Under the pieces are notes generated by a model that saw only the letters and a program-made list of their open reading frames with translations, was not told the origin of the DNA and did no database searches. The position numbers and the translations under genes are program-made. DNA of 64,000 nt from Nocardioides marinus. Its GTDB lineage: Bacteria; Actinomycetota; Actinomycetes; Propionibacteriales; Nocardioidaceae. Location: positions 3,548,001-3,612,000 of the forward strand of contig NZ_JACBZI010000001.1 of assembly GCF_013408145.1 (NCBI RefSeq). Direction: 5' to 3'. Below, in pieces: positions 8,438-16,503 of the stretch. How positions within the stretch are numbered: position 1 is the first letter of the stretch; each line of letters opens with the position of its first letter.

Positions 8438-8896
8438 TCAGTGCGGCGCCCAGGCGTCCTCGTCCGCCGTACGCCGGCTCACGCAGTCCGGGAGCCGCTG
8501 GTCGGCCAGCTGCTGGATCGAGACGTGCTCGAAGACGTCGCGCAGCGAGCGGCGCGCGGCGATCCACACCTGCTGCAGCGGCTCGGCCCGGTCGTTGTAC
8601 TCGACCTGCTCGGGCCGCAGCCCGTAGACCGAGACCAGCGGACCGTCCACGGCCCGGATGACGTCGGCCACGCTCACGTCCCCCGCGACGCGGGCGAGCT
8701 TCCACCCGCCGGACTGGCCGCGCTGGCTCAGGACGATCCCCGCCCGGCGCAGGTCGGCCAGGATCGCCTGCAGGAAGTTGCGCGGGATGTCCTGCAGCCG
8801 ACCGAGCTCCTCGGCGCTCACCGCGGCGCTGTCCGCGCGGGTGGCCATCTCGATGAGGGCTCGCAGCGCGTAGTCGGACTTCGCGGACACACGCAT
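8438..8896 (-). CDS. Rrf2 family transcriptional regulator
   Basis: The 152-residue DNA-binding protein opens with the Rrf2 winged helix (MRVSAKSDYALRALIEMA; helix-turn-helix near 25-50 with IPRNFLQAILADLRRAGIV, then the wing SQRGQSGGWKLAR). The dimerisation helix and a C-terminal tail follow. It has a single Cys near the C-terminus, so it lacks the three-Cys cluster site of IscR/NsrR and probably does not hold an Fe-S cluster. The 248-nt gap upstream separates it from the divergent fadE5 gene. That gap holds direct and inverted AGTCGA/TCGACT motifs at about 8914-8937 that could be its own operator. Confidence 0.88.
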   Translation of the reverse strand: MRVSAKSDYALRALIEMATRADSAAVSAEELGRLQDIPRNFLQAILADLRRAGIVLSQRGQSGGWKLARVAGDVSVADVIRAVDGPLVSVYGLRPEQVEYNDRAEPLQQVWIAARRSLRDVFEHVSIQQLADQRLPDCVSRRTADEDAWAPH

Positions 8897-9038
8897 GAGG
8901 CCAGTGTGTCAGACGAGTCGATCGAGTCACTCGACTTCGTGGTGTTCGCCGGCTCTTCGTGCGGCCTCTGCCGACGCGTCGTGGGCCCGGACGACGGAAC
9001 GCTTGACCAGGTAGGGGATCCGGACCACCCGGAAGTGG

Positions 9039-9084
9039 TTGCAGGCTAAGTTACCCACGCGTATCATTATGTTACCGGCCAGTA
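9039..9084 (+). promoter_or_regulatory. fadE5 promoter with a TetR-type palindrome
   Basis: TTGCAG (9039-9044) and TATCAT (9062-9067) are spaced 17 bp and fit a sigma-70-like promoter. TTACCGGCCAGTA (9072-9084), a near-perfect inverted repeat, sits over the expected transcription start, where a repressor would block initiation. The shape resembles TetR-family fatty-acid regulator sites, but the regulator is not identified. Confidence 0.5.
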
Positions 9085-9144
9085 GTACGCCGACGTACTG
9101 CCCTGTATGCGATGCCGGATCCCGAGATCAGAAGGTGGGCCCCC

Positions 9145-11007
9145 GTGAGCCACTACAAGAGCAACCTGCGCGACATCGAGTTCAACCTCTTCGAGGTGCT
9201 GGGCCGCGACGAGGTCCTCGGCACCGGTCCGTTCGCCGAGGTGGACGGCGAGACCGCCCGTGAGGTGCTGGCCGAGGTCGAGCGCCTCTCCCGCGAGGAC
9301 CTCGCCGCGTCCTTCGTCGACTCCGACCGCAACCCGCCGGTCTTCGACCCCGCCACGAACACCGCTCCGCTCCCGGAGTCGTTCAAGAAGAGCTACCAGG
9401 CCTGGATGGACGCCGAGTTCTGGCGCCTGCAGACCTTCGCCGAGCTGGGCGGCACCCCCGCGCCGCCGAGCATCTCGTGGGGCCTCGGCGAACTGGTGCT
9501 CGGCGCCAACCCCGCCATCTGGATGTACGGCGCCGGCCCGATGTTCGCCGGCGTGCTGCACCGCAACGGCATCGAGCGTGACAAGAAGATCGCGCAGATG
9601 ATGATCGACAAGGGCTGGGTCGCCACCATGGTGCTCACCGAGCCCGACGCCGGCTCCGACGTGGGCGCGGGCCGCACCAAGGCCACCCCCAACGAGGACG
9701 GCACCTGGAACATCGAGGGCGTCAAGCGGTTCATCACCTCCGCCGAGTCCGACCTCTCCGACAACGTCATCCACCTGGTCCTCGCGCGCCCCAGCGGCGT
9801 CGAGGGTGCCGGTGGCCCGGGCACCAAGGGCCTCTCGCTCTTCATCGTCCCGAAGTTCCACTTCGACCTCGAGACCGGCGAGCTGGGCGAGCGCAACGGC
9901 GCCTACGTCACCAACGTCGAGCACAAGATGGGCATCAAGGTCTCCAACACCTGCGAGGTCACCTTCGGCGACCCGGCCGTCGGTGGCGGCGAGCCGGCCC
10001 GCGGCTTCCTCCTCGGCGAGGTCCACGACGGCATCGCGCAGATGTTCCAGGTCATCGAGAACGCCCGGATGATGGTCGGCACCAAGGCCATCGCCACGCT
10101 GTCGACCGGCTACCTCAACGCGCTGGAGTTCGCGAAGTCCCGCGTCCAGGGTGCCGACCTGACCCAGTCCGGCGACAAGACCGCGCCGCGCGTCACGATC
10201 ACCCACCACCCCGACGTGCGCCGCTCGCTGATGACGCAGAAGGCCTACGCCGAGGCGATGCGCTCGCTGGTGCTCTACACCGCCTCCTGGCAGGACCGGG
10301 TGGCCCTCGCCGAGCACAACGGCGAGGCGGACAAGCTCGCCGAGGCCGTCAACGACCTGCTGCTCCCGATCGTGAAGGGCTACGGCTCCGAGCGCTCGTG
10401 GACCCTGCTCGGCACCGAGTCCCTGCAGACCTTCGGTGGCTCCGGCTTCCTGCAGGAGTACCCGATCGAGCAGTACGTCCGCGACGCCAAGATCGACACC
10501 CTCTACGAGGGCACCACCGCGATCCAGGGCCAGGACTTCTTCTTCCGCAAGATCGTCAAGGACCAGGGCAAGGCGCTGGGCCACCTGGCCGGCGAGATCC
10601 AGTCCTTCATCGACTCCGAGGCCGGCAACGGTCGGCTGAAGAACGAGCGGGCGCTGCTGGCCACCGCCCTCGACGACGCCAACGCCATGGTCGGCCACCT
10701 GATCAACGACCTGATGTCGGCGCAGGAGGAGATCCGCAACATCTACAAGGTCGGCCTGAACACCTCGCGTCTGCTGATGACGCTGGGTGACGTGGTCTGC
10801 GCCTGGCTGCTGCTCCGAGGCGCCGAGGTGGCCCTGGAGAAGCTCGGTGGCCCCGAGGGCGGCGGCAAGGACAAGGCGTTCTACGAGGGCAAGGTCGCTG
10901 CGGCGCAGTTCTTCGCCCAGAACGTGCTGCCCAAGATCGCCGCCGAGCGCGCGATCGCCGAGGCGACCGACCTGTCGCTGATGGACATCGACGAGGCCGC
11001 GTTCTGA
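9145..11007 (+). CDS. fadE5: Acyl-CoA dehydrogenase, FadE5 type
   Basis: The 620-residue enzyme catalyses FAD-dependent alpha,beta-dehydrogenation of acyl-CoA in beta-oxidation. GTG 9145, with GAAGGTGGG upstream, gives the N-terminus [20 protein letters not shown], which closely follows mycobacterial FadE5 (611 residues). Visible are the FAD/substrate region [14 protein letters not shown], the [13 protein letters not shown] strand, and the catalytic-Glu motif LYEGTTAIQ near residue 455, followed by the extra C-terminal helical domain typical of this long subfamily. FadE5 is a broad-range long-chain enzyme in mycobacteria. It is monocistronic, with a strong terminator behind it. Confidence 0.93.
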   Translation: MSHYKSNLRDIEFNLFEVLGRDEVLGTGPFAEVDGETAREVLAEVERLSREDLAASFVDSDRNPPVFDPATNTAPLPESFKKSYQAWMDAEFWRLQTFAELGGTPAPPSISWGLGELVLGANPAIWMYGAGPMFAGVLHRNGIERDKKIAQMMIDKGWVATMVLTEPDAGSDVGAGRTKATPNEDGTWNIEGVKRFITSAESDLSDNVIHLVLARPSGVEGAGGPGTKGLSLFIVPKFHFDLETGELGERNGAYVTNVEHKMGIKVSNTCEVTFGDPAVGGGEPARGFLLGEVHDGIAQMFQVIENARMMVGTKAIATLSTGYLNALEFAKSRVQGADLTQSGDKTAPRVTITHHPDVRRSLMTQKAYAEAMRSLVLYTASWQDRVALAEHNGEADKLAEAVNDLLLPIVKGYGSERSWTLLGTESLQTFGGSGFLQEYPIEQYVRDAKIDTLYEGTTAIQGQDFFFRKIVKDQGKALGHLAGEIQSFIDSEAGNGRLKNERALLATALDDANAMVGHLINDLMSAQEEIRNIYKVGLNTSRLLMTLGDVVCAWLLLRGAEVALEKLGGPEGGGKDKAFYEGKVAAAQFFAQNVLPKIAAERAIAEATDLSLMDIDEAAF

Positions 11008-11028
11008 CCCGCGCCCTCTGAGCCACGC

Positions 11029-11061
11029 ACGGCCCGCTGCTCCTCCCGAGCGGCGGGCCGT
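11029..11061 (+). terminator. Intrinsic terminator of fadE5
   Basis: The 13-bp stem ACGGCCCGCTGCT (11029-11041) / AGCGGCGGGCCGT (11049-11061), with one G-T wobble and a 7-nt loop, begins 22 nt after the fadE5 stop. There is no U tract, as is usual in high-GC actinobacteria. The converging kinase gene may share it. Confidence 0.8.
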
Positions 11062-11084
11062 TCGCGTTGGTGGCGGCAAGGAGC

Positions 11085-12899
11085 TCAGTCGAGCGGGTAC
11101 CCGCGGTACTGCGACGGCACCCGGTAGCCGGTGTGGCCGATCAACCACGTGCGGGCCTTCTCGGTGGCGCCGTAGAGGTTGATGCTGAACCGCTTGTCGC
11201 CGTAGGCGTTGGTGCGCAGGTACGGCGTCGTGGGCTGCTGCTTGGTCTGCCGCGCCCAGGCCGGGCCGTAGGTCCACCGGAACGGCTTCTTGCCACCGTT
11301 GTACGCCGAGAGCTGCTTCTTCATGGTGGGCACGTCGACCCACTGGATCATCCGCAGCCGCCCGGCGCCGTGCGGGGTCGAGATCGTGCAGTCCATGGCG
11401 CTGACCTGCTCGGCGGTCGTGCCCTTGGAGGTGCAGGACGCGTTCGTGGCGAACATCCACCGCAGGCCGGTCGCGCCGGTCGGGCCGTCGGGGCAGGCGC
11501 TGGCCCCGCCCACGACCTCGCTGCCGTCCCAGCAGTGGAAGTCGGCCTTCGGGGCCGGCTCCTTGGTCGGGCTGGCCTCGGTCGTCGGGCGGCCGGACGG
11601 GCCGGCGGTCGGGTCGATCGGCCCTTCGATCGGCCCCGCCTGGGTGTCGAGCCCTCGACCCCCGCCGGCGCCGCCGCGCCCCCCGGAGGAACGGGTCGGC
11701 GCCGCGCTCGTCGGGTCGCCGGGCTCCTCGGGCAGCAGCAGCGTGCCGCTGCGCGGGGTGGGGCGGCTGCGCGGCGGCTGCTGCGTCGACAGGGTCGCCC
11801 CGGGTGCCACGGCCACCGGCTGGGCGGTCACCGTCGTGGTGAGGGTGGGGCCGTCCGGGCCGGCCACGGTGCGGACCGTGCCCTCGCCGGCGCTGAGGCC
11901 GGCGTAGGCGCCGATCGCGGCCACGAGCACGGCACCCACCGCCGTACCGGCCAGGGCGGCGGCGCGCCGCCCGCGCCGCGCGGCGGGGGCGGCGGTGTCG
12001 AGAGCGGCCACCGCGGGCAGCACCGAGTGCCGCACCGACGTGGCCGCGGGCAGGGCCAGCGCCGCCGGGGCGTGCTCGAGCACGGTGGCCAGCTCGCGCC
12101 GCATCGCGCGGGCCGAGGGGTAGCGGGCGCCGGGGTCCTTGGCCATCGCGCGCGCCAGCACGCGGTTGAGGTCGCGGGTGGTGTCGTCGACCTCGGGCAG
12201 CTGCGGCACGGGCGCCTGGAGGTGGGCCAGGGCGACCTCGACGTCGGTGCCGGAGTACGGCGCGGCGCCGGTGAGCACGTGCCAGAGCAGGCACCCGGTG
12301 GAGTAGACGTCCCCGGCGACACCGGTCTGCTGCCCCTGGTGCCGCTCGGGCGCCATGTAGGGGTAGGAGCCGACCAGGCCGCCGGTGCGGGTGATCTCGC
12401 TGCCGGGGAGGGAGGCGATGCCGAAGTCGCACAGCACCGCCTCGAGCCTCTCGCCCCGTCGCCGCAGCAGCACGTTGCTGGGCTTGACGTCGCGGTGCAC
12501 GACCCCGGCGCGGTGGGCGTCCTCGAGGCCGTCGAGGACCTGCACCACCAGGTCGAGCGCCACCCGCGGGGCGGGCGCCCCCTCGTCGCGCACCCGCGCG
12601 AACAGGTCGCCGTCGGGCACCGGGGCGGTGACCAGGTGGAGGCAGCCGTCGAGCTCGCCGTGGTCGTGCACGGCCACCACGTGGGGGCTCTCGACGCGGG
12701 AGAGCGCCTGGGCCTCACGGCGGAAGCGCGCGCGGTAGTCCTCGTCGGCCGCGAGCTGGGGGGTGATGATCTTGAGCGCGACCTCGCGGTCCAGGGCGGT
12801 GTCGAGCGCGGCGTACACGACCCCCATGCCGCCGTGACCCAGCACGCGCAGCAGGCGGTAGCGGCCGAGGTGGTCCCCGACCGAGGGCATCCGGATCAC
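11085..12899 (-). CDS. Membrane Ser/Thr protein kinase with secreted C-terminal domain
   Basis: The 604-residue Hanks-type kinase has the Gly loop VLGHGGMGVVYA (about 19-30), the catalytic Lys in REVALKI, VHRDVKPSNVLL, the DFG motif in LCDFGIAS and GSYPYMAPE. A TM helix (AALAGTAVGAVLVAAIGAYAGL, near 312-333) is followed by a Pro/Thr/Gly-rich linker. The extracellular domain of about 150 residues contains several Cys (DFHCWDG, SACPDG, ASCTSK, MDCTI) that could form disulfides. There are no PASTA repeats, so it probably senses something other than muropeptides. The start is GTG 12899, or ATG 12890. It lies 25 nt after lysG on the same strand. Confidence 0.88.
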   Translation of the reverse strand: MIRMPSVGDHLGRYRLLRVLGHGGMGVVYAALDTALDREVALKIITPQLAADEDYRARFRREAQALSRVESPHVVAVHDHGELDGCLHLVTAPVPDGDLFARVRDEGAPAPRVALDLVVQVLDGLEDAHRAGVVHRDVKPSNVLLRRRGERLEAVLCDFGIASLPGSEITRTGGLVGSYPYMAPERHQGQQTGVAGDVYSTGCLLWHVLTGAAPYSGTDVEVALAHLQAPVPQLPEVDDTTRDLNRVLARAMAKDPGARYPSARAMRRELATVLEHAPAALALPAATSVRHSVLPAVAALDTAAPAARRGRRAAALAGTAVGAVLVAAIGAYAGLSAGEGTVRTVAGPDGPTLTTTVTAQPVAVAPGATLSTQQPPRSRPTPRSGTLLLPEEPGDPTSAAPTRSSGGRGGAGGGRGLDTQAGPIEGPIDPTAGPSGRPTTEASPTKEPAPKADFHCWDGSEVVGGASACPDGPTGATGLRWMFATNASCTSKGTTAEQVSAMDCTISTPHGAGRLRMIQWVDVPTMKKQLSAYNGGKKPFRWTYGPAWARQTKQQPTTPYLRTNAYGDKRFSINLYGATEKARTWLIGHTGYRVPSQYRGYPLD

Positions 12900-12924
12900 G
12901 TGGGCTCCCGAGGCGGGCGGTGGC

Positions 12925-13809
12925 TCAGCGACGCAGGTGGGCGGAGGCCGCCCGTCGCACCGCCTCGGTGACCCTGCCCAGGAGGGGGGAGTCCAAACGC
13001 CAGCGCTGCCAGTGCAGGGGTACGTCGACGTGCCGACCGGGCGCGAGCCGCGCCAGCCGCCCGGCCCGCTCGAGCGGCAGCAGCTGGGTCTCGGGCACCA
13101 TCCCCCAGCCCAGGCCCAGCGCCAGCGCCTCCAGGAAGTCGGCCGAGGTGGGCACGCGGTGGGTCGGCGGCGCGACCCGCTCCCCCAGCTCCTGCGCCAG
13201 CAGGTCGTGCTGGAGGGCGTCCTTGGCGTTGAACACCACCACCGGCATCCGGCTCCAGTCCGGACGACCGGAGGGGTCCCCGTGGCGGGCGAGCAGCGCG
13301 GGCGCGGCGACGGGCAGGTAGCGCATGGTGCCCAGTCGCTCGACCGAGCAGCCCTGCACCGGTTCGGGGTCGCTGGTCACGGCCGCCAGGGCCTCACCGC
13401 GCCGCAGCAGCTCGTGGGAGTGCGCCTGGTCCTCGACCTCGAGGCGCAGCACGGCGTCGTCCCACCCAGCGGCCTCGCCGAGGACGTCGCGGAACCAGGT
13501 GGCCAGCGAGTCCGCGTTGACCGCCAGGCCCAGCTCGCTGCGGCGACCGGCGGCGGGCTCCAGCGCGGTGCGGGCCTCGGCCTGCAGCAGCGCCTGCGCC
13601 CGGCCGAGCCGGACGAGGGTGTCGCCGGCGGGCGTCGCGGTGCACGGGGTGGCCCGGCGGACCAGCACCTGCCCGACGCTCGACTCCAGGGCCCGCACCC
13701 GCTGGCTGACCGCGCTGGGGGTGACGTGCAGCGCTCGGGCGGCCGCCTCGAAGGTCCCGGCGTCGACCACCGCCACGAGGGCGGCGAGCTGCGGCGCGGG
13801 CAGGTCCAT
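12925..13809 (-). CDS. lysG: LysR-type regulator of lysine/arginine export (LysG/ArgP family)
   Basis: The 294-residue LTTR has an N-terminal HTH (LAALVAVVDAGTFEAAARALHVTPSAVSQRVRALE, residues 8-42), whose sequence is characteristic of the ArgP/LysG branch. The effector domain follows to the C-terminus. The gene is divergent from lysE, the classic arrangement in Corynebacterium, where LysG with lysine, arginine or histidine as co-inducer activates the exporter. TAGCAT (read on the minus strand, 13816-13821) lies 6 nt before the ATG, so the transcript is probably leaderless. The 69-nt shared gap must hold the operator. Confidence 0.9.
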   Translation of the reverse strand: MDLPAPQLAALVAVVDAGTFEAAARALHVTPSAVSQRVRALESSVGQVLVRRATPCTATPAGDTLVRLGRAQALLQAEARTALEPAAGRRSELGLAVNADSLATWFRDVLGEAAGWDDAVLRLEVEDQAHSHELLRRGEALAAVTSDPEPVQGCSVERLGTMRYLPVAAPALLARHGDPSGRPDWSRMPVVVFNAKDALQHDLLAQELGERVAPPTHRVPTSADFLEALALGLGWGMVPETQLLPLERAGRLARLAPGRHVDVPLHWQRWRLDSPLLGRVTEAVRRAASAHLRR

Positions 13810-13878
13810 GAAGCGATGCTAAGGGTCCTGCAGATTCTTTCGCTTCTCTTCTCGTGGGCGCGGCCCTAGCGTCGTCGC

Positions 13879-14478
13879 GTGCTCACCACCGCCCTGACCG
13901 GCTTCGCCGCCGGCCTCACGCTCATCGTCGCCATCGGCAGCCAGAACGCGTTCGTCCTGCGCTGCGGGCTGGCCCGTCACCACGTCGGGCCGGTGGTGCT
14001 GGTGTGCGCGCTGTCCGACGCGGTGCTCATCAGCGCGGGGGTGGCCGGGATCGGCACCATCGTGACCCGCGCGCCGGTCGTGCTGGACGTGGTGCGCTGG
14101 GCCGGGGTGGTGTTCCTGTCGGCGTACGCACTGCTGTCCTTCCGCCGCGCCTGGCAGGGGGGCGAGAAGCTCTCGGCGGCGGGCGGGCCGGTCGGCTCGG
14201 CGGCCGCCGCGGTCTCCACCGCGGTCGCGCTGACCTGGCTCAACCCGCACGTCTACCTCGACACCGTGCTGCTGCTCGGCTCGCTGGCCAACGGCACGGG
14301 GCACCCGTGGTGGTTCGCGGTCGGCGCGGCGCTGGGGTCGGTGGTGTGGTTCACCGCGCTCGGGTACGGCGCCCGGCTGGCCTCGCCGCTGTTCGCCCGG
14401 CCCCGCGCCTGGCAGGTCCTCGACGTGCTGATCGGGATCACGATGGTGCTGATCGCGGTGAAGCTGGCGCGGGGGTAG
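13879..14478 (+). CDS. lysE: LysE family basic amino acid exporter
   Basis: The 199-residue inner-membrane exporter begins with the LysE signature GFAAGLTLIVAIGSQNAFVLRCGL (residues 8-31), which includes the conserved Gly-Ser-Gln-Asn-Ala-Phe stretch. It has about six hydrophobic helices, with TWLNPHVYLDT (about 119-129) as the second conserved block. It exports lysine or arginine to avoid intracellular excess when peptides are degraded. GTG 13879 follows TAGCGT by 6 nt. The divergent partner is lysG. The peptide uptake locus elsewhere in this window gives such an exporter a use, but that link is inference. Confidence 0.92.
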   Translation: MLTTALTGFAAGLTLIVAIGSQNAFVLRCGLARHHVGPVVLVCALSDAVLISAGVAGIGTIVTRAPVVLDVVRWAGVVFLSAYALLSFRRAWQGGEKLSAAGGPVGSAAAAVSTAVALTWLNPHVYLDTVLLLGSLANGTGHPWWFAVGAALGSVVWFTALGYGARLASPLFARPRAWQVLDVLIGITMVLIAVKLARG

Positions 14479-14491
14479 CGGTCGGCGGGCC

Positions 14492-14582
14492 GGAAGGTTC
14501 GACTGATGTCAGTCAGACCTTGCACGTCGCGGTCGAAGGTTCGACCGCGAACCCGAAGGTCGGACTGACATCAGTCAGACCT
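14492..14582. repeat. Triple-hairpin element (family F3, copy 1)
   Basis: Three dyads lie in a row. An outer one is centred on CTGATGTCAG, a central perfect stem GCGGTCGAA-gg-TTCGACCGC covers about 14529-14548, and a second outer dyad contains ACTGACATCAGT. The element lies exactly between the stop codons of the converging lysE and thioredoxin-NHL genes. A second copy is at 56570-56663. It probably ends both transcripts. Confidence 0.8.
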
Positions 14583-16399
14583 CACACACCCCCCAGCGGC
14601 AGCCGCAGCTCCCCGGGCGCCCCGGCCTCGATCCGGACGGGGATCCCCCAGTCCTGCTGGTGCATCCGGCAGGCAGCACCCTCGCCGCCGTCGGCGTCGC
14701 ACGAGGCGGCCCGGGCGGCGACGTGGAGCACCCCGTCACCCACGTGCGGGTCGAGCTCGAGCACCCGGGTCAGCGCGGTGTCGCGACCACCGCCCGAGCG
14801 GATCAGGCCGGGCGGGGTGGACTCCACGACCAGCTGCGAGGGCGGGCCGAACCGGTCGTCGACCTTCTGCCCCGGGGGCGGCGTGAACGTGACCACCAGT
14901 GAGACCGAGGCAGGCACCGGCGTGACGGGGCGCTGCGTGGAGTGCGCGAACCCGTCCACGGCCACCACGCCGGCCAGCGGCACCCGGGTGAGCCGGTGCG
15001 CGGTGGACTCCACCACGACCAGCAGCGGCTCGTCGTCCGCCCCGACCTCGAGGTACGCCGACGACGGCTCGGCCAGCCCCTGGGCGATCGTCGACACGTG
15101 GCCGGTCGCCGGGTCGTAGCGGCGCACGGCGCCGTTGTAGGTGTCGCAGACCGCCACCGAGCCGTCCGGCAGCGCGGTGACCCCGAGCGGGTGCTGGAGC
15201 AGCGCCTCGGCGGCGGGACCGTCGCGGAACCCGAAGTCGAACAAGCCCGTGCCGACCACGGTCGTGACCGCACCGCCCTCGACGTAGCGCAGCGCCGAGG
15301 TCTCGGGGTCGGCCAGCCACAGCCGGTCCCCGGCCGGGGCCAGCCGTGAGGTCTGGGCGAACCACGCCTGGTCGAGCGGGCCGTCGAGCAGCCCCTCGTT
15401 GGTCGTGCCGCCCGCGACCCCGACCGCGCCGGTCAGCGGGTCGAGCGTCCACAGCTGGTGGGTGCCGGCCATCGCGATCCAGACGCGGTCGCCCCACCAG
15501 GCGACGTCCCACGGGGAGGAGAGCCGCGAGGTGTCGTCGCCGGGCATCCACTGCCGACCGTCGCCGGCCAGCGTGCGGACCGAGCCGTCCTCGAGCGAGA
15601 GCCCCGCGACCCGGTGGCCCACGGTGTCGGCCACGACCACGTCGTACCCCACCGCCACGGCGACGTCGGCCGGCAGCAGGCACAGCCCGTTCGGCTCGCT
15701 GAACCCGCCGATGCGGCGCACCACGTCGCCGGCGTCGCTGAGCTCGACGACCTCGTCGTGACCGGCGTCGGCGACCAGCACGCCACCACCGGGCAGCGGC
15801 ACCGCCGAGGCCGGGAAGCGCAGGTCGGTCGGCTCGACCACGGGCGGCACGTAGGGCGAGTCGCCCGGCTGCAGGGTGCCGCGCTCGCGGTGGGCGGGCA
15901 CCAGCTCGGCGAGCAGGGCGGCGATCGCGTGGGCGTGCCCCTCCCCGGCGTACTGCGCGACGACGTAGCCCTCGGGGTCGACCAGCACCAGCGTGGGCCA
16001 GGCGCGGGCGGTGTAGGCCTGCCAGGTGACCAGCTCGGGGTCGTCGAGCACGGGGTGGTGCACGCCGTAGCGCTCGACGGCCGCGGCGAGGGCGACCGGG
16101 TCGGCCTCGTGGACGAACTTCGGGGAGTGCACGCCGACCACGACCAGCTCCTCGGCGTACTCCGCCTCCACCGGACGCAGCTCGTCGAGCACGTGCAGGC
16201 AGTTGACGCAGCAGAAGGTCCAGAAGTCCAGCAGCACGAAGCGACCGCGCAGGTCGGCCATCGCCAGCGGGCCGTCGGTGTTCAGCCAGCCGCGGCCGAC
16301 GAGCTCGGGGGCACGGACCGGCTGACGCCGGGGGGCGGGGGGCTGGGCAGAGGGCTGGGCGGGGGGCTGGGACGCGGGGTCGGACACCGAGGGACTCAC
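14582..16399 (-). CDS. Thioredoxin-like / NHL-repeat protein (NHLRC2-like)
   Basis: The 605-residue protein starts at GTG 16399 with a Pro/Gln-rich leader. A thioredoxin-fold domain (about residues 30-185) has the redox site FWTFCCVNCLHV, in which CVNC is the CxxC, and a WPTLVLVDPEG strand. The rest is an NHL-type beta-propeller (repeats such as GVLVADAGHDEVVEL, VVVADTVGHRVAGL, VAVCDTYNGAVRRYD). This matches animal NHLRC2 and its bacterial relatives, whose substrate is unknown. No signal peptide is evident, so it is probably cytoplasmic. The C-terminal tail has a further Cys pair (SCDADGGEGAAC). Confidence 0.88.
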   Translation of the reverse strand: MSPSVSDPASQPPAQPSAQPPAPRRQPVRAPELVGRGWLNTDGPLAMADLRGRFVLLDFWTFCCVNCLHVLDELRPVEAEYAEELVVVGVHSPKFVHEADPVALAAAVERYGVHHPVLDDPELVTWQAYTARAWPTLVLVDPEGYVVAQYAGEGHAHAIAALLAELVPAHRERGTLQPGDSPYVPPVVEPTDLRFPASAVPLPGGGVLVADAGHDEVVELSDAGDVVRRIGGFSEPNGLCLLPADVAVAVGYDVVVADTVGHRVAGLSLEDGSVRTLAGDGRQWMPGDDTSRLSSPWDVAWWGDRVWIAMAGTHQLWTLDPLTGAVGVAGGTTNEGLLDGPLDQAWFAQTSRLAPAGDRLWLADPETSALRYVEGGAVTTVVGTGLFDFGFRDGPAAEALLQHPLGVTALPDGSVAVCDTYNGAVRRYDPATGHVSTIAQGLAEPSSAYLEVGADDEPLLVVVESTAHRLTRVPLAGVVAVDGFAHSTQRPVTPVPASVSLVVTFTPPPGQKVDDRFGPPSQLVVESTPPGLIRSGGGRDTALTRVLELDPHVGDGVLHVAARAASCDADGGEGAACRMHQQDWGIPVRIEAGAPGELRLPLGGV

Positions 16400-16400
16400 C

Positions 16401-16442
16401 CGCAGATTCTCCCCACTCACCCCAGAGGACGGACAATCTGCG
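16401..16442. promoter_or_regulatory. Divided inverted repeat in a divergent promoter region
   Basis: CGCAGATT (16401-16408) and AATCTGCG (16435-16442) are exact inverse complements 26 nt apart, between the thioredoxin-NHL gene (minus) and the phosphatase gene (plus). The left half overlaps the likely -10 of the minus gene. They could be two half-sites of one divergent operator. No regulator is known. Confidence 0.35.
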
Positions 16443-16503
16443 AAGGCAGGGTTCGGGTGGGGACCCGCGGGATACCGTGCGCCTGACGGACGGAGGGCCG
16501 CAC

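Noticed and set aside
8906..9049. Short plus-strand frame with a CGLC motif before fadE5
   Set aside because: It needs a GTG start with no ribosome site, overlaps the presumed Rrf2 promoter region, and no family match comes to mind. Chance open frames are common at this GC.
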